Shown here: one piece after another, positions 6,463-14,643 of the stretch
Numbering within the stretch: position 1 is the stretch's first letter
How the letters are laid out: every line of letters begins with the position of its first letter
Virus record (IMG/VR): IMGVR_UViG_3300030329_006306
Span: 1-25,632 of that record
DNA: 25,632 nucleotides
DNA from: a virus
Direction: 5' to 3' (one strand)
Position numbers and translations under genes: made by a program
Notes under the pieces: generated by a model
Database searches by the model: none
What the model saw: the letters and a program-made list of their open reading frames with translations, nothing else
Told to the model about the DNA's origin: nothing

Positions 6463-7371
6463 GTGGCTCTAAGTACTGATAATGTAAAGGCTATTGCCGT
6501 CCGCAACTTCTTTGAAGGCATGCTCCAGGCTGATGATTCTGTCATCACCAAGGTCATGACCTACCACAACGAGGACGTCGCAAGCCTCCGTCTTGCTGCC
6601 TTGACGGGTATCCCTGACCCCGGCACTTGGCCCTCGGGAGATGACCTCACGGTTGCCACTGTGGACTCCACGGGTGCGAACACCATGCAGTACGACGCCT
6701 ATGGAGTGAGCGTCGAACTGAACCCTATGGACATCCGAGACATTCCAGGCCTTATCAACAAGGCTGCCAAGAAGCTCGGTCGTTCGGTGACCTCGAAGCG
6801 CGCCAACCTGGCGTTCTCCAGCATCGCGGCTGTCTTCACTGAGACCATCGCGGACACCCACCCGGTGTGCTCGGGTAATCACACGATGACGTCGGGCACG
6901 CGGTCTAACAAGGGGTCTACAAATCTCGACATGGCTGCGTTCCAGGTTGCCATCACGGCGATTCGCGGGTGGCAGAACTACCAGACGCAAATCATGGACT
7001 GGGCAGATCAGCCCAAATTCCTCATTGTGCCTCCTGCTCTCGAGGAGACTGCGCGTCAGATTCTGGGCTCGCCTTATCAGTTGACTACTGTCGACACGTC
7101 GGGAGCGCCCGCTCAGGGTCTCATCAACACGTCGGGTCTGTACAACACCCAGATTGTGATCAACCCATACGCCTCCGACGACAACGACTGGATTCTGGTG
7201 GCGGACCCGTCCTTCGGCAATCCTCTCAACTTCTGGGACCGTGCTCCTGTGAAGTTCGAGGCCTTGGTCCAGGACCAGGACAGCTTGAAGACCAAGCTCC
7301 GCGTCACCTGGGCCTCCAAGGCGCAGTCCGGCCCGCAGCCCGACGGCATCTGGGGCGCTAGCGTCGGTTAG
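6463..7371 (+). CDS. Major capsid protein (HK97-like fold expected)
   Basis: 302 aa from GTG 6463, with GGGAGG five bases upstream; no nearby ATG fits. The pattern matches the Mu gpT-like or HK97-type major head proteins. It has an N-terminal helix (NFFEGMLQADD), an E-loop-like region, a spine helix ending in RGWQNYQTQIMDWADQPKFLIVPPALEETARQILGSPYQ, then NPYASDDNDWILVADPSFGNPLNFW and a C-terminal beta pair (KTKLRVTWASKAQSGPQPDGIWGA). The P-x-x-LIVPPALE-x-x-A strand-helix is a hallmark of these proteins. There is no long N-terminal delta domain, which fits use of a separate scaffold. It is the most likely abundant virion protein in the window. Confidence 0.85.
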   Translation: MALSTDNVKAIAVRNFFEGMLQADDSVITKVMTYHNEDVASLRLAALTGIPDPGTWPSGDDLTVATVDSTGANTMQYDAYGVSVELNPMDIRDIPGLINKAAKKLGRSVTSKRANLAFSSIAAVFTETIADTHPVCSGNHTMTSGTRSNKGSTNLDMAAFQVAITAIRGWQNYQTQIMDWADQPKFLIVPPALEETARQILGSPYQLTTVDTSGAPAQGLINTSGLYNTQIVINPYASDDNDWILVADPSFGNPLNFWDRAPVKFEALVQDQDSLKTKLRVTWASKAQSGPQPDGIWGASVG

Positions 7372-7380
7372 GAGGCAACA

Positions 7381-8292
7381 ATGCCTGCCCTCGAGCTAGT
7401 TGAGGACAAAGCGGCGTCGGTTAGTTACTTTCCGACGTCGCTGTCCTCGCGACCTTCGTCCGCCACTCTTATCTTCAAAGAGCCGGGTGGTGGAACGAAG
7501 GAGACGCCTTCCGTAACTGTCGCGACTATCGGGTCCGGTGGTTATGCGTCGGTGTCCTCGGTGACATCTCAGGTCGTCGTTGTCGTAGATGACGCGACGG
7601 GGTTTGTCCCCGGAGAGCAGGTATGGGTCGAGACTGCCGATGGCTGGAAGGGTCCAGCTATGGTCGACGAGGTGGAGGGTACAACCATCACCTTCGAGAG
7701 CGCTCCTCCGGGCACCTTGACGGACGCGGCGAAGATTTATGGTCTAGGCTTAGACGCGACCCTCACAGCGGCCTCCACTACGGACAGAGGTAAGTTCTAC
7801 CGGCTCGAGTGGACGATTACGAGCGCGGACTCCTCGGTGTCTGTGCTTCGTGAGGTAGCTCACGTTGTCCGTACTCAGTTTGCCGACCCGATTGACCCTG
7901 CGGGCACCGAGGTCAAGCGCTACGTCGCGGCCAACTGGCCGGGCATGGCTCAGTCCAAGACTGCAGGTTGGTTCCGGGGCATCGCCTATAGAGCCAACGC
8001 TCGGGTACGCACTCTTATCCAGTCTAATGGGGACTTCCCCTACCTTATCGGCTCACCTGACATCTTCGTCGACTCTGGCGCTGGACTGAGTGCCGTTCGG
8101 ATTGAGCTCGCGCACCAAAACCTCGTCCCTGGCGATTACGAGATTGCATCCTATGTCGAGCTCACCACCGGAGAGTTGCTCCGGGCAGTCCGAGAAGCGA
8201 TGGCGAATACCTACGTGGATAGGGGCGATACAGACTCTGTCGACGCTGGTGACGTGCGCCAGTTGGCTATCATCCCCTCCGGTAGAACATGA
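7381..8292 (+). CDS. Head-tail connector-region structural protein
   Basis: 303 aa, ATG 7381, nine bases after the capsid gene stop, with GGAGG just upstream. Largely beta and Thr/Ser/Val-rich. Residues about 61-121 form a module (VVVDDATGFVPGEQVWVE, then VDEVEGTTITFESAPP) that also recurs in the large hub-like protein further on. The C-terminal half has DPAGTEVKRYVAANWPGMAQS and ends in a helical part. Position between major capsid and tail terminator is where adaptor or stopper proteins are encoded, but it is longer than the usual adaptors (100-150 aa). It could instead be a decoration or neck protein. Start and reading frame are firm; function is inferred from place. Confidence 0.6.
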   Translation: MPALELVEDKAASVSYFPTSLSSRPSSATLIFKEPGGGTKETPSVTVATIGSGGYASVSSVTSQVVVVVDDATGFVPGEQVWVETADGWKGPAMVDEVEGTTITFESAPPGTLTDAAKIYGLGLDATLTAASTTDRGKFYRLEWTITSADSSVSVLREVAHVVRTQFADPIDPAGTEVKRYVAANWPGMAQSKTAGWFRGIAYRANARVRTLIQSNGDFPYLIGSPDIFVDSGAGLSAVRIELAHQNLVPGDYEIASYVELTTGELLRAVREAMANTYVDRGDTDSVDAGDVRQLAIIPSGRT

Positions 8293-8711
8293 GAGCGAGC
8301 GCGGTAAAGACCGCTATCGTTGACTCTCTCGAGGCTATTACGGTGGACTCCAACGTCGGTGGAGAGTCCTTCACCTACGTCGACCTGGGCGGAAGGGAGC
8401 CGGGTGCCTTGAGCGAGAGAGCCTTTGAGGTAGAACTCACTGCGGTAGCCCCCACGATTCTGATCACGGAGAGTGCGCAGATTGTATCTTTCTTGGTCAC
8501 TATCTACTACGCGAGCTACCCTCAAGTTGAGGACAGAATCGCAGACGACGCTGAGCGCGTTGTAAAGAAGCTATATCGGCTGTTTGAACAGAATGGAGAC
8601 ATCTTCAAGACGGACTTCGAGGAAGTATCGGTCTCTCCATCAGGAATCATGGAGGGGATGCTCGAAGCGGCTGTCCCCCTAGCTGTCACCTATAGAAGAA
8701 CTGGAGTCTAG
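8289..8711 (+). CDS. Tail terminator / tail completion protein candidate
   Basis: 140 aa, ATG 8289 in an ATGA overlap. The protein begins with an amphipathic helix (RASAVKTAIVDSLEAI), then beta strands, VSFLVTIYYASY, a long helix EDRIADDAERVVKKLYRLF, and terminal strands (EEVSVSPSGIMEGMLEAAVPLAVTYRRTG). This alpha/beta layout, size and final strand match lambda gpU-like tail terminators, which cap the tube and join it to the head. The gene directly precedes the tube gene, as in most siphophages. No sequence hallmark is decisive. Confidence 0.62.
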   Translation: MRASAVKTAIVDSLEAITVDSNVGGESFTYVDLGGREPGALSERAFEVELTAVAPTILITESAQIVSFLVTIYYASYPQVEDRIADDAERVVKKLYRLFEQNGDIFKTDFEEVSVSPSGIMEGMLEAAVPLAVTYRRTGV

Positions 8712-8713
8712 AC

Positions 8714-9970
8714 ATGGGAATCCCAACAACGCTTGGACGCTTTGCCGTAAAAGAGCAAGCCTCTGGATGGGGCACGCCTGAGACCTCGTTCGCCAACGCG
8801 AACTACCTCGAGGCTCAGATTATGGTGCCGACCCCCGGTCAGGCTTCGGTCCAGGCTGATGTCATGCGGGCGAGTTGGTTCGCCACAACCCGCGTCGACG
8901 GCGGGAAGGGCCCGACGGAGCTGTCGCTGACGATGCCTCTGCATGGGTTCTCTACGGCTGCCCCTACGGGCGACCCTACAGAGCACCCGGACTCCCTTCT
9001 TCTTCGCTCGGTCCTCGGCGCAAACGTCGCCGCTGCGTATGCAACGGACCTCACTGGGGGGGCTGCTGGCACCGCGACGGTGACTACGGCAGACAACTAC
9101 GTTGGATGTGCTGTGTTGGCTCCTATGGACTCGACGTCTCCTACGGAGTACTCCGCCGGCTGGATTAAGGACCGGGACACCAACGAATACACCATGCAAC
9201 GCAACTGGGCTCTGACCTCTGCTGGAGGGGCGCAGACGCCTTCTACCTCTGTGACTACGCTCTACGGGTCCAACGTGGTCTACCTGACGAACACCCAGCC
9301 CACTCCTTTCACTCTGGAGTGGCTGGGTTCTACGGCTAACGTCAAGTTCCGGTTCTCGGACTGCGTGGTCACCAGTGCAACCATCAACCTCAACGCTCGA
9401 GAGCAGCCGCAGTTGGCGGTCACCATCCGCTCGGCGAACTGGGCAAACGTCGGGTCAGGCGGAGCTCCCTCCGCAGAGGCCCTTACTAACCGTCCTCAGA
9501 TGCCGGTTGTCCTTAGTGACAACGGAGCGCGCGTGGTTAGCTCGCAGGGTGAGCAGAAGGCGGGAAGCGCGACCATTACGATGACCGCAGAGGTCGCGGA
9601 TGAGCTGAACTACGATGCTCCTCAAGGCATCTCCAAGTTCGTCGTTCTCAAGCGTAACGTCGAAGTGTCTATGGTTGCGCCTGCGATGTCGGACGCTACC
9701 AGCAATGACGTGCTTGCAAACCCTGGAAGCCTCCTCACCCCAGGTGCCGACGCGGGTGCTGTCCAGCTCGACGCGGGAACTACTCCAGGTCGCGCGTTTT
9801 CGGCCCTTATCCCCTCCGGTCAGGTCAAGGAGCTCCAGGCTCTTGGTGACAACAACTCACTTGTGAGTATCACCACTGTGCTGGAATGTGCTATCTACTC
9901 GGGAGACACGGCAACTACGGGTGCTCTTGGCTCTGTCGCCAACACCCCGTTCCGTGTCGCTTTCTTGTAG
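8714..9970 (+). CDS. Major tail tube protein
   Basis: 418 aa, ATG 8714, two bases after the preceding stop. Thr/Ser/Ala-rich and beta-rich throughout: TELSLTMPLHGFSTAAPTG, PFTLEWLGSTANVKFRFSDCVVTSATINLNAREQPQLAVTI, SATITMTAEV. The strand sequence containing FSDCVVTSATINL resembles the core sheet of tube proteins. At 418 aa it is longer than a typical tube subunit (150-300 aa), so extra surface domains are likely. The neighbour order terminator, tube, chaperone G/GT, tape measure is the classic one and carries most of the weight. Confidence 0.75.
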   Translation: MGIPTTLGRFAVKEQASGWGTPETSFANANYLEAQIMVPTPGQASVQADVMRASWFATTRVDGGKGPTELSLTMPLHGFSTAAPTGDPTEHPDSLLLRSVLGANVAAAYATDLTGGAAGTATVTTADNYVGCAVLAPMDSTSPTEYSAGWIKDRDTNEYTMQRNWALTSAGGAQTPSTSVTTLYGSNVVYLTNTQPTPFTLEWLGSTANVKFRFSDCVVTSATINLNAREQPQLAVTIRSANWANVGSGGAPSAEALTNRPQMPVVLSDNGARVVSSQGEQKAGSATITMTAEVADELNYDAPQGISKFVVLKRNVEVSMVAPAMSDATSNDVLANPGSLLTPGADAGAVQLDAGTTPGRAFSALIPSGQVKELQALGDNNSLVSITTVLECAIYSGDTATTGALGSVANTPFRVAFL

Positions 9971-9990
9971 GCACATACGAATGGGGATTC

Positions 9991-10395
9991 ATGGCACTGG
10001 GACTAATCAAGACAACGGAGCAGGCCGCGCTGGTATGTAAATCCGACCCGGCTATCGGTGAGGAAACTGACGAATGGGTCGAGGTTTCAAAGGCGAAGGG
10101 AGCGAAGAAGAAGGGAGCTACAATCGTGGTTGTACGCGCCCTGAACGACCGGGAGCTCATGCGATGCTCCGGGACGTTTCGCTCCATCAACTACGACTCT
10201 GTAGACGAAGCTTCGACTCTTCAGCTCGCGGAGGCTATGGAAAACGTGATCTCCGCAGCCTTCATCCGATGCGAAGAGGGCAAGGAGGTCTGCGAGGAAG
10301 TAGACGTCGTCCTTCAATCCATCAAGCTCGGACCTCTTTTGGCTCTGGGCTCGTGGGTACTCGCTGCTTCCGGGATGGGCGCGGACCCCACCTAA
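9991..10395 (+). CDS. Tail assembly chaperone, short form (G-like)
   Basis: 134 aa from ATG 9991. The Shine-Dalgarno is only GGGG four bases upstream, and an earlier in-frame reading would run inside the tube gene. Sequence is helical in its second half (DEASTLQLAEAMENVISAAFIRC; CEEVDVVLQSIKLGPLLALGSWVLAASG). It sits between the tube and tape-measure genes, where siphophages encode the chaperone that coats the tape measure during tail assembly and is absent from virions. Its stop (10393-10395) is followed by a long open frame in the -1 phase with no credible start, which is the usual sign of the G/GT frameshift pair. Confidence 0.8.
   Translation: MALGLIKTTEQAALVCKSDPAIGEETDEWVEVSKAKGAKKKGATIVVVRALNDRELMRCSGTFRSINYDSVDEASTLQLAEAMENVISAAFIRCEEGKEVCEEVDVVLQSIKLGPLLALGSWVLAASGMGADPT
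10386..10392 (+). other. Candidate -1 programmed frameshift site
   Basis: The last codons of the short chaperone read GAC CCC ACC TAA. The run C-CCC (10386-10389) lets a Pro tRNA in the P site re-pair perfectly after slipping back one base. The next codon then becomes CAC, and translation continues in the frame of the downstream extension. There is no canonical XXXYYYZ heptamer near the stop. The GGACCCC and CTTTTG runs nearby fit worse. The site lies one codon before the stop codon, so slow termination may help. Inference from sequence only. Confidence 0.45.
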
Positions 10396-10715
10396 GCGAG
10401 CACGTCCGTGTAGCTGCGTGGCTAGACGTTCTCGCTGAAGCACATGGTCTCAAGTGCGCCTCTGGCGATTCAAGCGCTTGCAAGGGTCGCTGCGAGCACC
10501 GTGCGGGCTTCTATCTGGGTCGTCCTTGGGAAAGGTGTCCCGTCGCTGCGTTGAATGACAACGCACGCGTTCGGTACGTCCTGACCCTCGAGCATCATTC
10601 TCGTCTCTCGCCTCTGTCGGGGTGGCCGGACGAGTACGCTGCGTGGGTGCCGGGCATATGGTCTGCGTTGGTGCAGGCTCGGTCTCAGCGACAGACACAT
10701 AAAGTGAAGGGGTAA
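10389..10715 (+). CDS. Tail assembly chaperone frameshift extension (GT-like)
   Basis: Extension of about 108 codons read in the -1 frame relative to the short chaperone, giving a fusion of about 241 aa. In this frame no ATG or GTG occurs after 10389 and the first TTG is at 10551, so it is unlikely to be a free-standing gene. An ATG at 10269 would overlap by over 120 bases and lacks a ribosome binding site. The peptide is plausible as protein: CEHRAGFYLGRPWERCP and WPDEYAAWVPGIWSALVQARS. The segment from its Cys-Pro to the Trp-rich end resembles the second half of other siphophage chaperones, which link the tape measure to the growing tube. Several Cys (CASGDSSACKGRCEH) could bind metal; this is speculative. 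Confidence 0.72.
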   Translation, partial: HLSEHVRVAAWLDVLAEAHGLKCASGDSSACKGRCEHRAGFYLGRPWERCPVAALNDNARVRYVLTLEHHSRLSPLSGWPDEYAAWVPGIWSALVQARSQRQTHKVKG

Positions 10716-10718
10716 GAG

Positions 10719-13256
10719 ATGGCACAGGCAGCAAGTTTTAGTGTCATCCTGGAGGCTCAGAACAACCTCAAGGCTGTCTTGAATCAAGCCAACGGGATGA
10801 TTCGACAGTCTACCGACGAGCTGAAGAAAGCCTCTGCGGCCCAGTCCAAGATGGGCAGCATCATCGACGATGTTAAGGCCAAGGTCTTCTCTTTTAGGGG
10901 AGGTCTGGTTGCTTTAGGGAGTGCAGCCGTTGCTGCATCCAAGCCTCTCTTTGACTTCGCCATGCAGGGTGCAAAGCTCGCTGATCAGCTGGACTTTGTT
11001 AGCGCTCGTGTAGGCAACATGGACCAGTTGATGGCGCAGGCCCGCGAAGCTACGGGCGGCATGGTTGATGACGCTCAGCTAGCGAAGGGCATCGCCTTGA
11101 TGGACTCCTTCGGGCTGGAGCTCGATAAGATGCCCGAACTGTACGAGCAGGCAGCGAAGGCTTCTCTGCGTACAGGCGACAGCATGGACATACTGCTCGA
11201 CAGTGCTGTCCGTGGTATCGCACGCCTGAGTCCGCGCATCATCGACAATATGGGCATCCAGGTTGAGCTGTCGGAGGCTACGCAGGTCGCTGCGGACATG
11301 TTCGGCATTGAGGCGGATGCTGTTGACGAGACCCAGAAGAAAGCAGGTCTCTTATCTGTGGTCTTGCGCGAACTGGGTAAGCTCAACCGGGACGTGGACC
11401 TTAATAAGTCACGCGTAGCCTCTTTGAAGTCCGTGTCGACGGCGTTCACTAACTTCAAGAACACCTTAGCAAAAGACTGGGCGGACTTATTCACATCCAC
11501 GGGCGATAGGCTTGAAGAGTTTGCCCATCAAAGCAAGGTCGCACTCAATAAGGCCGATGACGCCTGGGCGAGGACTGAGGACAATATTCGTAAACGGATA
11601 GCGAATATTGGGACCATCATGGATTCCTCCGCAAAGCTTAACCTCACTGTTTTCCGAGAGCAGGCTCTTGTTCAAGAAGAGATGGCAGCTCGGAGGGAGT
11701 TGGAGGCTGAGCAACTAGCTCGCGCAGGCATGCTTGAGGCAAAGATTAACACGGAGCTCATCAATCAGCGTGTGCTCATGCTTGAGAAGGGCAAGTGGAG
11801 ACTCTTTGACCAAGAGCAGCTCGAAAAGGTAACGAAGCGGATTACCCTCCAGGAGGAAGAGCGGAACAGGAAGGAGACGGCTGCCCTGAAGGCTCGTTTC
11901 CAGGCGCGCAGGCTAGAGGAGCAGGAGAGAAGCAAGGCTGATCGAGCCCGCATCAAAGACATGACTGAGATGACTCGCATCGCCATGGGCGAGAGTCAGG
12001 CTCAGATTAACTTGGAGAACCAGAAAGAACTGGTGAACAAGTTAAGGAAGGAGGGCAAAGGGCTAGAGGACGGTACTCTCGCAGCTGCGGAGAATCTGTT
12101 AGTCAAGTACGGTCAGATCGTCGACAAGCAGAACGAGCGCAAAGGTGCTTCTCGCAGCATCAAAAAGAGCGAGGAAGACAACACCCAAGAGCTCTTAGCC
12201 CAGATAGAAGCACTCGAGCGAAAGAACAAGCTGGCTGCGGAGGGTGATCCTCGGAGGAAGGCGGAGCTCAAGTCGGGTTTCGCCTTACTGGACATGCTCA
12301 AGGAGGCGGAGAAGTTCGAGGAGAAGGGTCTTGATGCGCAGTTCTTGAAGGCGAAGTTCACCGCTCTGGAACTTCAGCACAAACAAGACATTGCCAACAT
12401 CGACGCGGATGACGCGGAGGCTAGGTTCCGTGTCAGAATGGCTCAACACGAGGTAGACCTGCTCCAGGAGATCACAGAAGAGGACCATATCCGGCTGGAA
12501 TTGCAGGCGCAGATTGCGGAAATTAATCACACTACGTTGGCGGGCGAAGAGCGTAGGCTTCTGATCAAAGCCGCTGAAATAGACGCGACTACTCAGCTGC
12601 GCGACCTCGAGCAAGAGCGGCTTGAGGCAAACATGGCTACCCTTGGGGAGGGCGTTGGAGAGGCCTTTGATAAAGGCTCGCGATTGCTCAAGGATATGGA
12701 TAAGGACTTGAAGGCACTCAATCGGGAGGAGCGCTTCACAAACGTCATTGAGGGCTTCCAGGGGATTAGCGCCGCCCTCCCCAAGGCGGCAGAGGCCTTC
12801 TCCGCCCTTGGAGATTCCTCCTTATCCGCAGGAGATAAGGTGGCGGGAGGCATAGCGGCAGGCTTGGGCGCAATCGGCCCCTCCGTGGCGGGCTTCGTAA
12901 ACGGGACCCGTGAAAAGGCAGCTATCATGGCTGCGTTTGAGTTGGCTATGGGGTTTGCGACTATCATGACGCCTTGGGAGTCCGCAGCTCACTTCGCCGC
13001 TGCTGCAATGTTTGGCGTTATAGCAGGCACGGCAGCAAGCATGCCTACTACTGCGGTGGCTGAAGAGGAGACGCCAGGCGCAGGCGACTTAATCACTCCC
13101 GCAGCTGAGCGCCCTCGAGAAGACGCCCCCGCGAGTTTCACCATCAACCTCGGGCCGGGCACAATCTTCGGGCTCCCCCAGGAGATGGGGGCGCAAATCG
13201 CCGAGCGCATCAACTCGATGTCAGGTTCCGGCTTCGAGGAGTCCACTGCGTTCTAA
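10719..13256 (+). CDS. Tape measure protein
   Basis: 845 aa, ATG 10719 with AAGGGG six bases upstream. It sets tail length and is thought to line the tube lumen before passing into the host envelope. The N terminus (FSVILEAQNNLKAVLNQANG) begins long helical stretches. Residues about 300-660 are highly charged coiled coil (Glu/Lys/Arg/Gln-rich). Near residues 700-780 come Ala/Gly-rich hydrophobic segments (KVAGGIAAGLGAIGPSVAGF; AAFELAMGFATIM; AAAAMFGVIAGTAASM) able to cross a membrane. At the usual rate of roughly 1.5 angstrom per residue the tail would be about 125-130 nm. No peptidoglycan hydrolase motif is evident. It ends in a TAATG overlap with the next gene. Confidence 0.93.
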   Translation: MAQAASFSVILEAQNNLKAVLNQANGMIRQSTDELKKASAAQSKMGSIIDDVKAKVFSFRGGLVALGSAAVAASKPLFDFAMQGAKLADQLDFVSARVGNMDQLMAQAREATGGMVDDAQLAKGIALMDSFGLELDKMPELYEQAAKASLRTGDSMDILLDSAVRGIARLSPRIIDNMGIQVELSEATQVAADMFGIEADAVDETQKKAGLLSVVLRELGKLNRDVDLNKSRVASLKSVSTAFTNFKNTLAKDWADLFTSTGDRLEEFAHQSKVALNKADDAWARTEDNIRKRIANIGTIMDSSAKLNLTVFREQALVQEEMAARRELEAEQLARAGMLEAKINTELINQRVLMLEKGKWRLFDQEQLEKVTKRITLQEEERNRKETAALKARFQARRLEEQERSKADRARIKDMTEMTRIAMGESQAQINLENQKELVNKLRKEGKGLEDGTLAAAENLLVKYGQIVDKQNERKGASRSIKKSEEDNTQELLAQIEALERKNKLAAEGDPRRKAELKSGFALLDMLKEAEKFEEKGLDAQFLKAKFTALELQHKQDIANIDADDAEARFRVRMAQHEVDLLQEITEEDHIRLELQAQIAEINHTTLAGEERRLLIKAAEIDATTQLRDLEQERLEANMATLGEGVGEAFDKGSRLLKDMDKDLKALNREERFTNVIEGFQGISAALPKAAEAFSALGDSSLSAGDKVAGGIAAGLGAIGPSVAGFVNGTREKAAIMAAFELAMGFATIMTPWESAAHFAAAAMFGVIAGTAASMPTTAVAEEETPGAGDLITPAAERPREDAPASFTINLGPGTIFGLPQEMGAQIAERINSMSGSGFEESTAF

Positions 13257-13921
13257 TGGCGAACAACTACTATAGCCTTCTGGCGAAGGTAACGGACGGT
13301 TGGACCGGAACCCTCACCGTGACCGTAGGGTCCGTTGTAGCTACGGTTACTCCGCGCCCTCGGACATCTGCTCTGAGGGTTCTCGAGCGCATGGTCTATG
13401 AAGCCCGTCGCGTCCACGGAGCGTCTTTCGTGGCGTATGTGGTCTCTGCATTTGGGAGTCCTAAGTTTTATGTGGAGATGCCCTCAACCTTCTCTATTGC
13501 TGCCACAGGCACTACCGACAACAAGACAGGCCTTACGTCGAACCAAAGCGGGGCGAGCTCCTACACCTTCCCTGACATTATCTCATCTGCGCTGCTGCCT
13601 GCATACGGGGCAAAGCTCATGACGCCCGTCGTCAAGTTAGACCGCGGGTCTTCCCTTCTCGCAGGAGGTCTGGGGTTCGCCAAAGGCTACGCAAACGTAA
13701 TGGGGCGCCTTAACCTGTATGACACCTTGGCGAATAGCTCCACGTTCGCAGACACCTTGGCGGATGGAGGTACATTCGACGTGGGCATCATGCGGACGGA
13801 CGACTCTACGGACATCATGAGCGTGGAGCGTGTCCGTATTCGAACTTCGTCTGTCCGGCGGTGGGGTAGGCTGGGCTCTTCCGGCACGGTAACCTGTTCT
13901 GTCCAGGGGGTGTCTGAATGA
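13256..13921 (+). CDS. Tail-tip protein 1
   Basis: 221 aa, ATG 13256 in a TAATG overlap. Mostly beta with one helix (ALRVLERMVYEARRVHG), a PKFYVEMPSTFSIAATGTT stretch and a C-terminal strand set (SVERVRIRTSSVRRWGRLGSSGTVTCSVQG). Immediately downstream of the tape measure is where distal tail and initiator proteins are encoded. It shows a faint similarity of layout with the next gene, as if the two were distant tandem copies. No named family recognised. Confidence 0.65.
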   Translation: MANNYYSLLAKVTDGWTGTLTVTVGSVVATVTPRPRTSALRVLERMVYEARRVHGASFVAYVVSAFGSPKFYVEMPSTFSIAATGTTDNKTGLTSNQSGASSYTFPDIISSALLPAYGAKLMTPVVKLDRGSSLLAGGLGFAKGYANVMGRLNLYDTLANSSTFADTLADGGTFDVGIMRTDDSTDIMSVERVRIRTSSVRRWGRLGSSGTVTCSVQGVSE

Positions 13922-14640
13922 GCGCCCTGAATGAGTGGCCGACGCCGTCAGCGTGGCTCTATGGATTCATCGACACGAGCGTCCCTGGATACAGGAAGAT
14001 GTCTCTAGGCTCCTCCACATATGACTACCAGATTAGTGACGGATACTACTCCTTTCCTTCGCTGATTACGCAGCTGAACACTCAACTGACTACAGACTAC
14101 GGGTCAGTGGGCACCGCAACTACAGACTCCTTGGGCAGAGTGGTAATTACAGAGAGCGTCGGCGGCGAGACTGAGTGGGTAGACAGGCTAGGTTGGTTGC
14201 TGGGCTTTAATGTGAAGCCGGGAGATAAAGAGGGCGTACCTGGAGGACCTTCTGTAACGTCTACCAGTGAGAGACCACCCCCCGCAGCTATCCCTCTCAT
14301 GTCTGTTAGCTGGGAGCGTATCGACCGAGCTATTGAGACGACCATTGCCGTGGATAGACACCAGAGAGGGCATGGTTACGTCTTCGGCGACAATGACCTC
14401 ATGCGGTTTAAGCTTCTTCTGCATGTCCAGGCTCTCCGGTCCCTGCGAGAGGGTTGGTGCTTGTCTGGGCAAGTAATCATCTCGACGAAGAGCCCCTCGG
14501 CGTTCTCGACCGACAGTGCTTGGTCGACATCTAATACGGACGGGTATATCCAGGGATACGTGGTAGGTATGGAGAGAGGCCGATGGGTGGACGATACCCG
14601 CACCCTGTGGCAGACAGACCTCATCATCTCCAAGGCGTAG
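13918..14640 (+). CDS. Tail-tip protein 2
   Basis: 240 aa, ATG 13918 in an ATGA overlap. Contains DYQISDGYYSFPSLITQLNTQL, then DSLGRVVITESVGGETEWVD and RLGWLLGFNVKPGD. This is a helix, beta-hairpin and L-G-F layout seen in some structural proteins that array small strands along a body. The second half is beta-rich, with WERIDRAIETTIAVDRHQRG, a helical FKLLLHVQALRSLREGW, and an aromatic end (RWVDDTRTLWQTDLIISKA). Likely a distal tail or hub adaptor. Function is inferred from its position between the tape measure and the large hub-like gene. Confidence 0.62.
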   Translation: MSALNEWPTPSAWLYGFIDTSVPGYRKMSLGSSTYDYQISDGYYSFPSLITQLNTQLTTDYGSVGTATTDSLGRVVITESVGGETEWVDRLGWLLGFNVKPGDKEGVPGGPSVTSTSERPPPAAIPLMSVSWERIDRAIETTIAVDRHQRGHGYVFGDNDLMRFKLLLHVQALRSLREGWCLSGQVIISTKSPSAFSTDSAWSTSNTDGYIQGYVVGMERGRWVDDTRTLWQTDLIISKA

Positions 14641-14643
14641 ACG

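Noticed and set aside
10074-10388. Reading the frameshift extension as an independent gene from 10074 or 10269
   Set aside because: It would lie largely inside the chaperone gene in another frame, with Arg/Gly/Ser-rich shadow-like sequence and no ribosome binding site.
11075-11500. Long minus-strand ORFs inside the tape measure gene (also 12593-12967)
   Set aside because: Composition mirrors the forward coding frame, no ribosome binding sites, and the forward gene is strongly supported.
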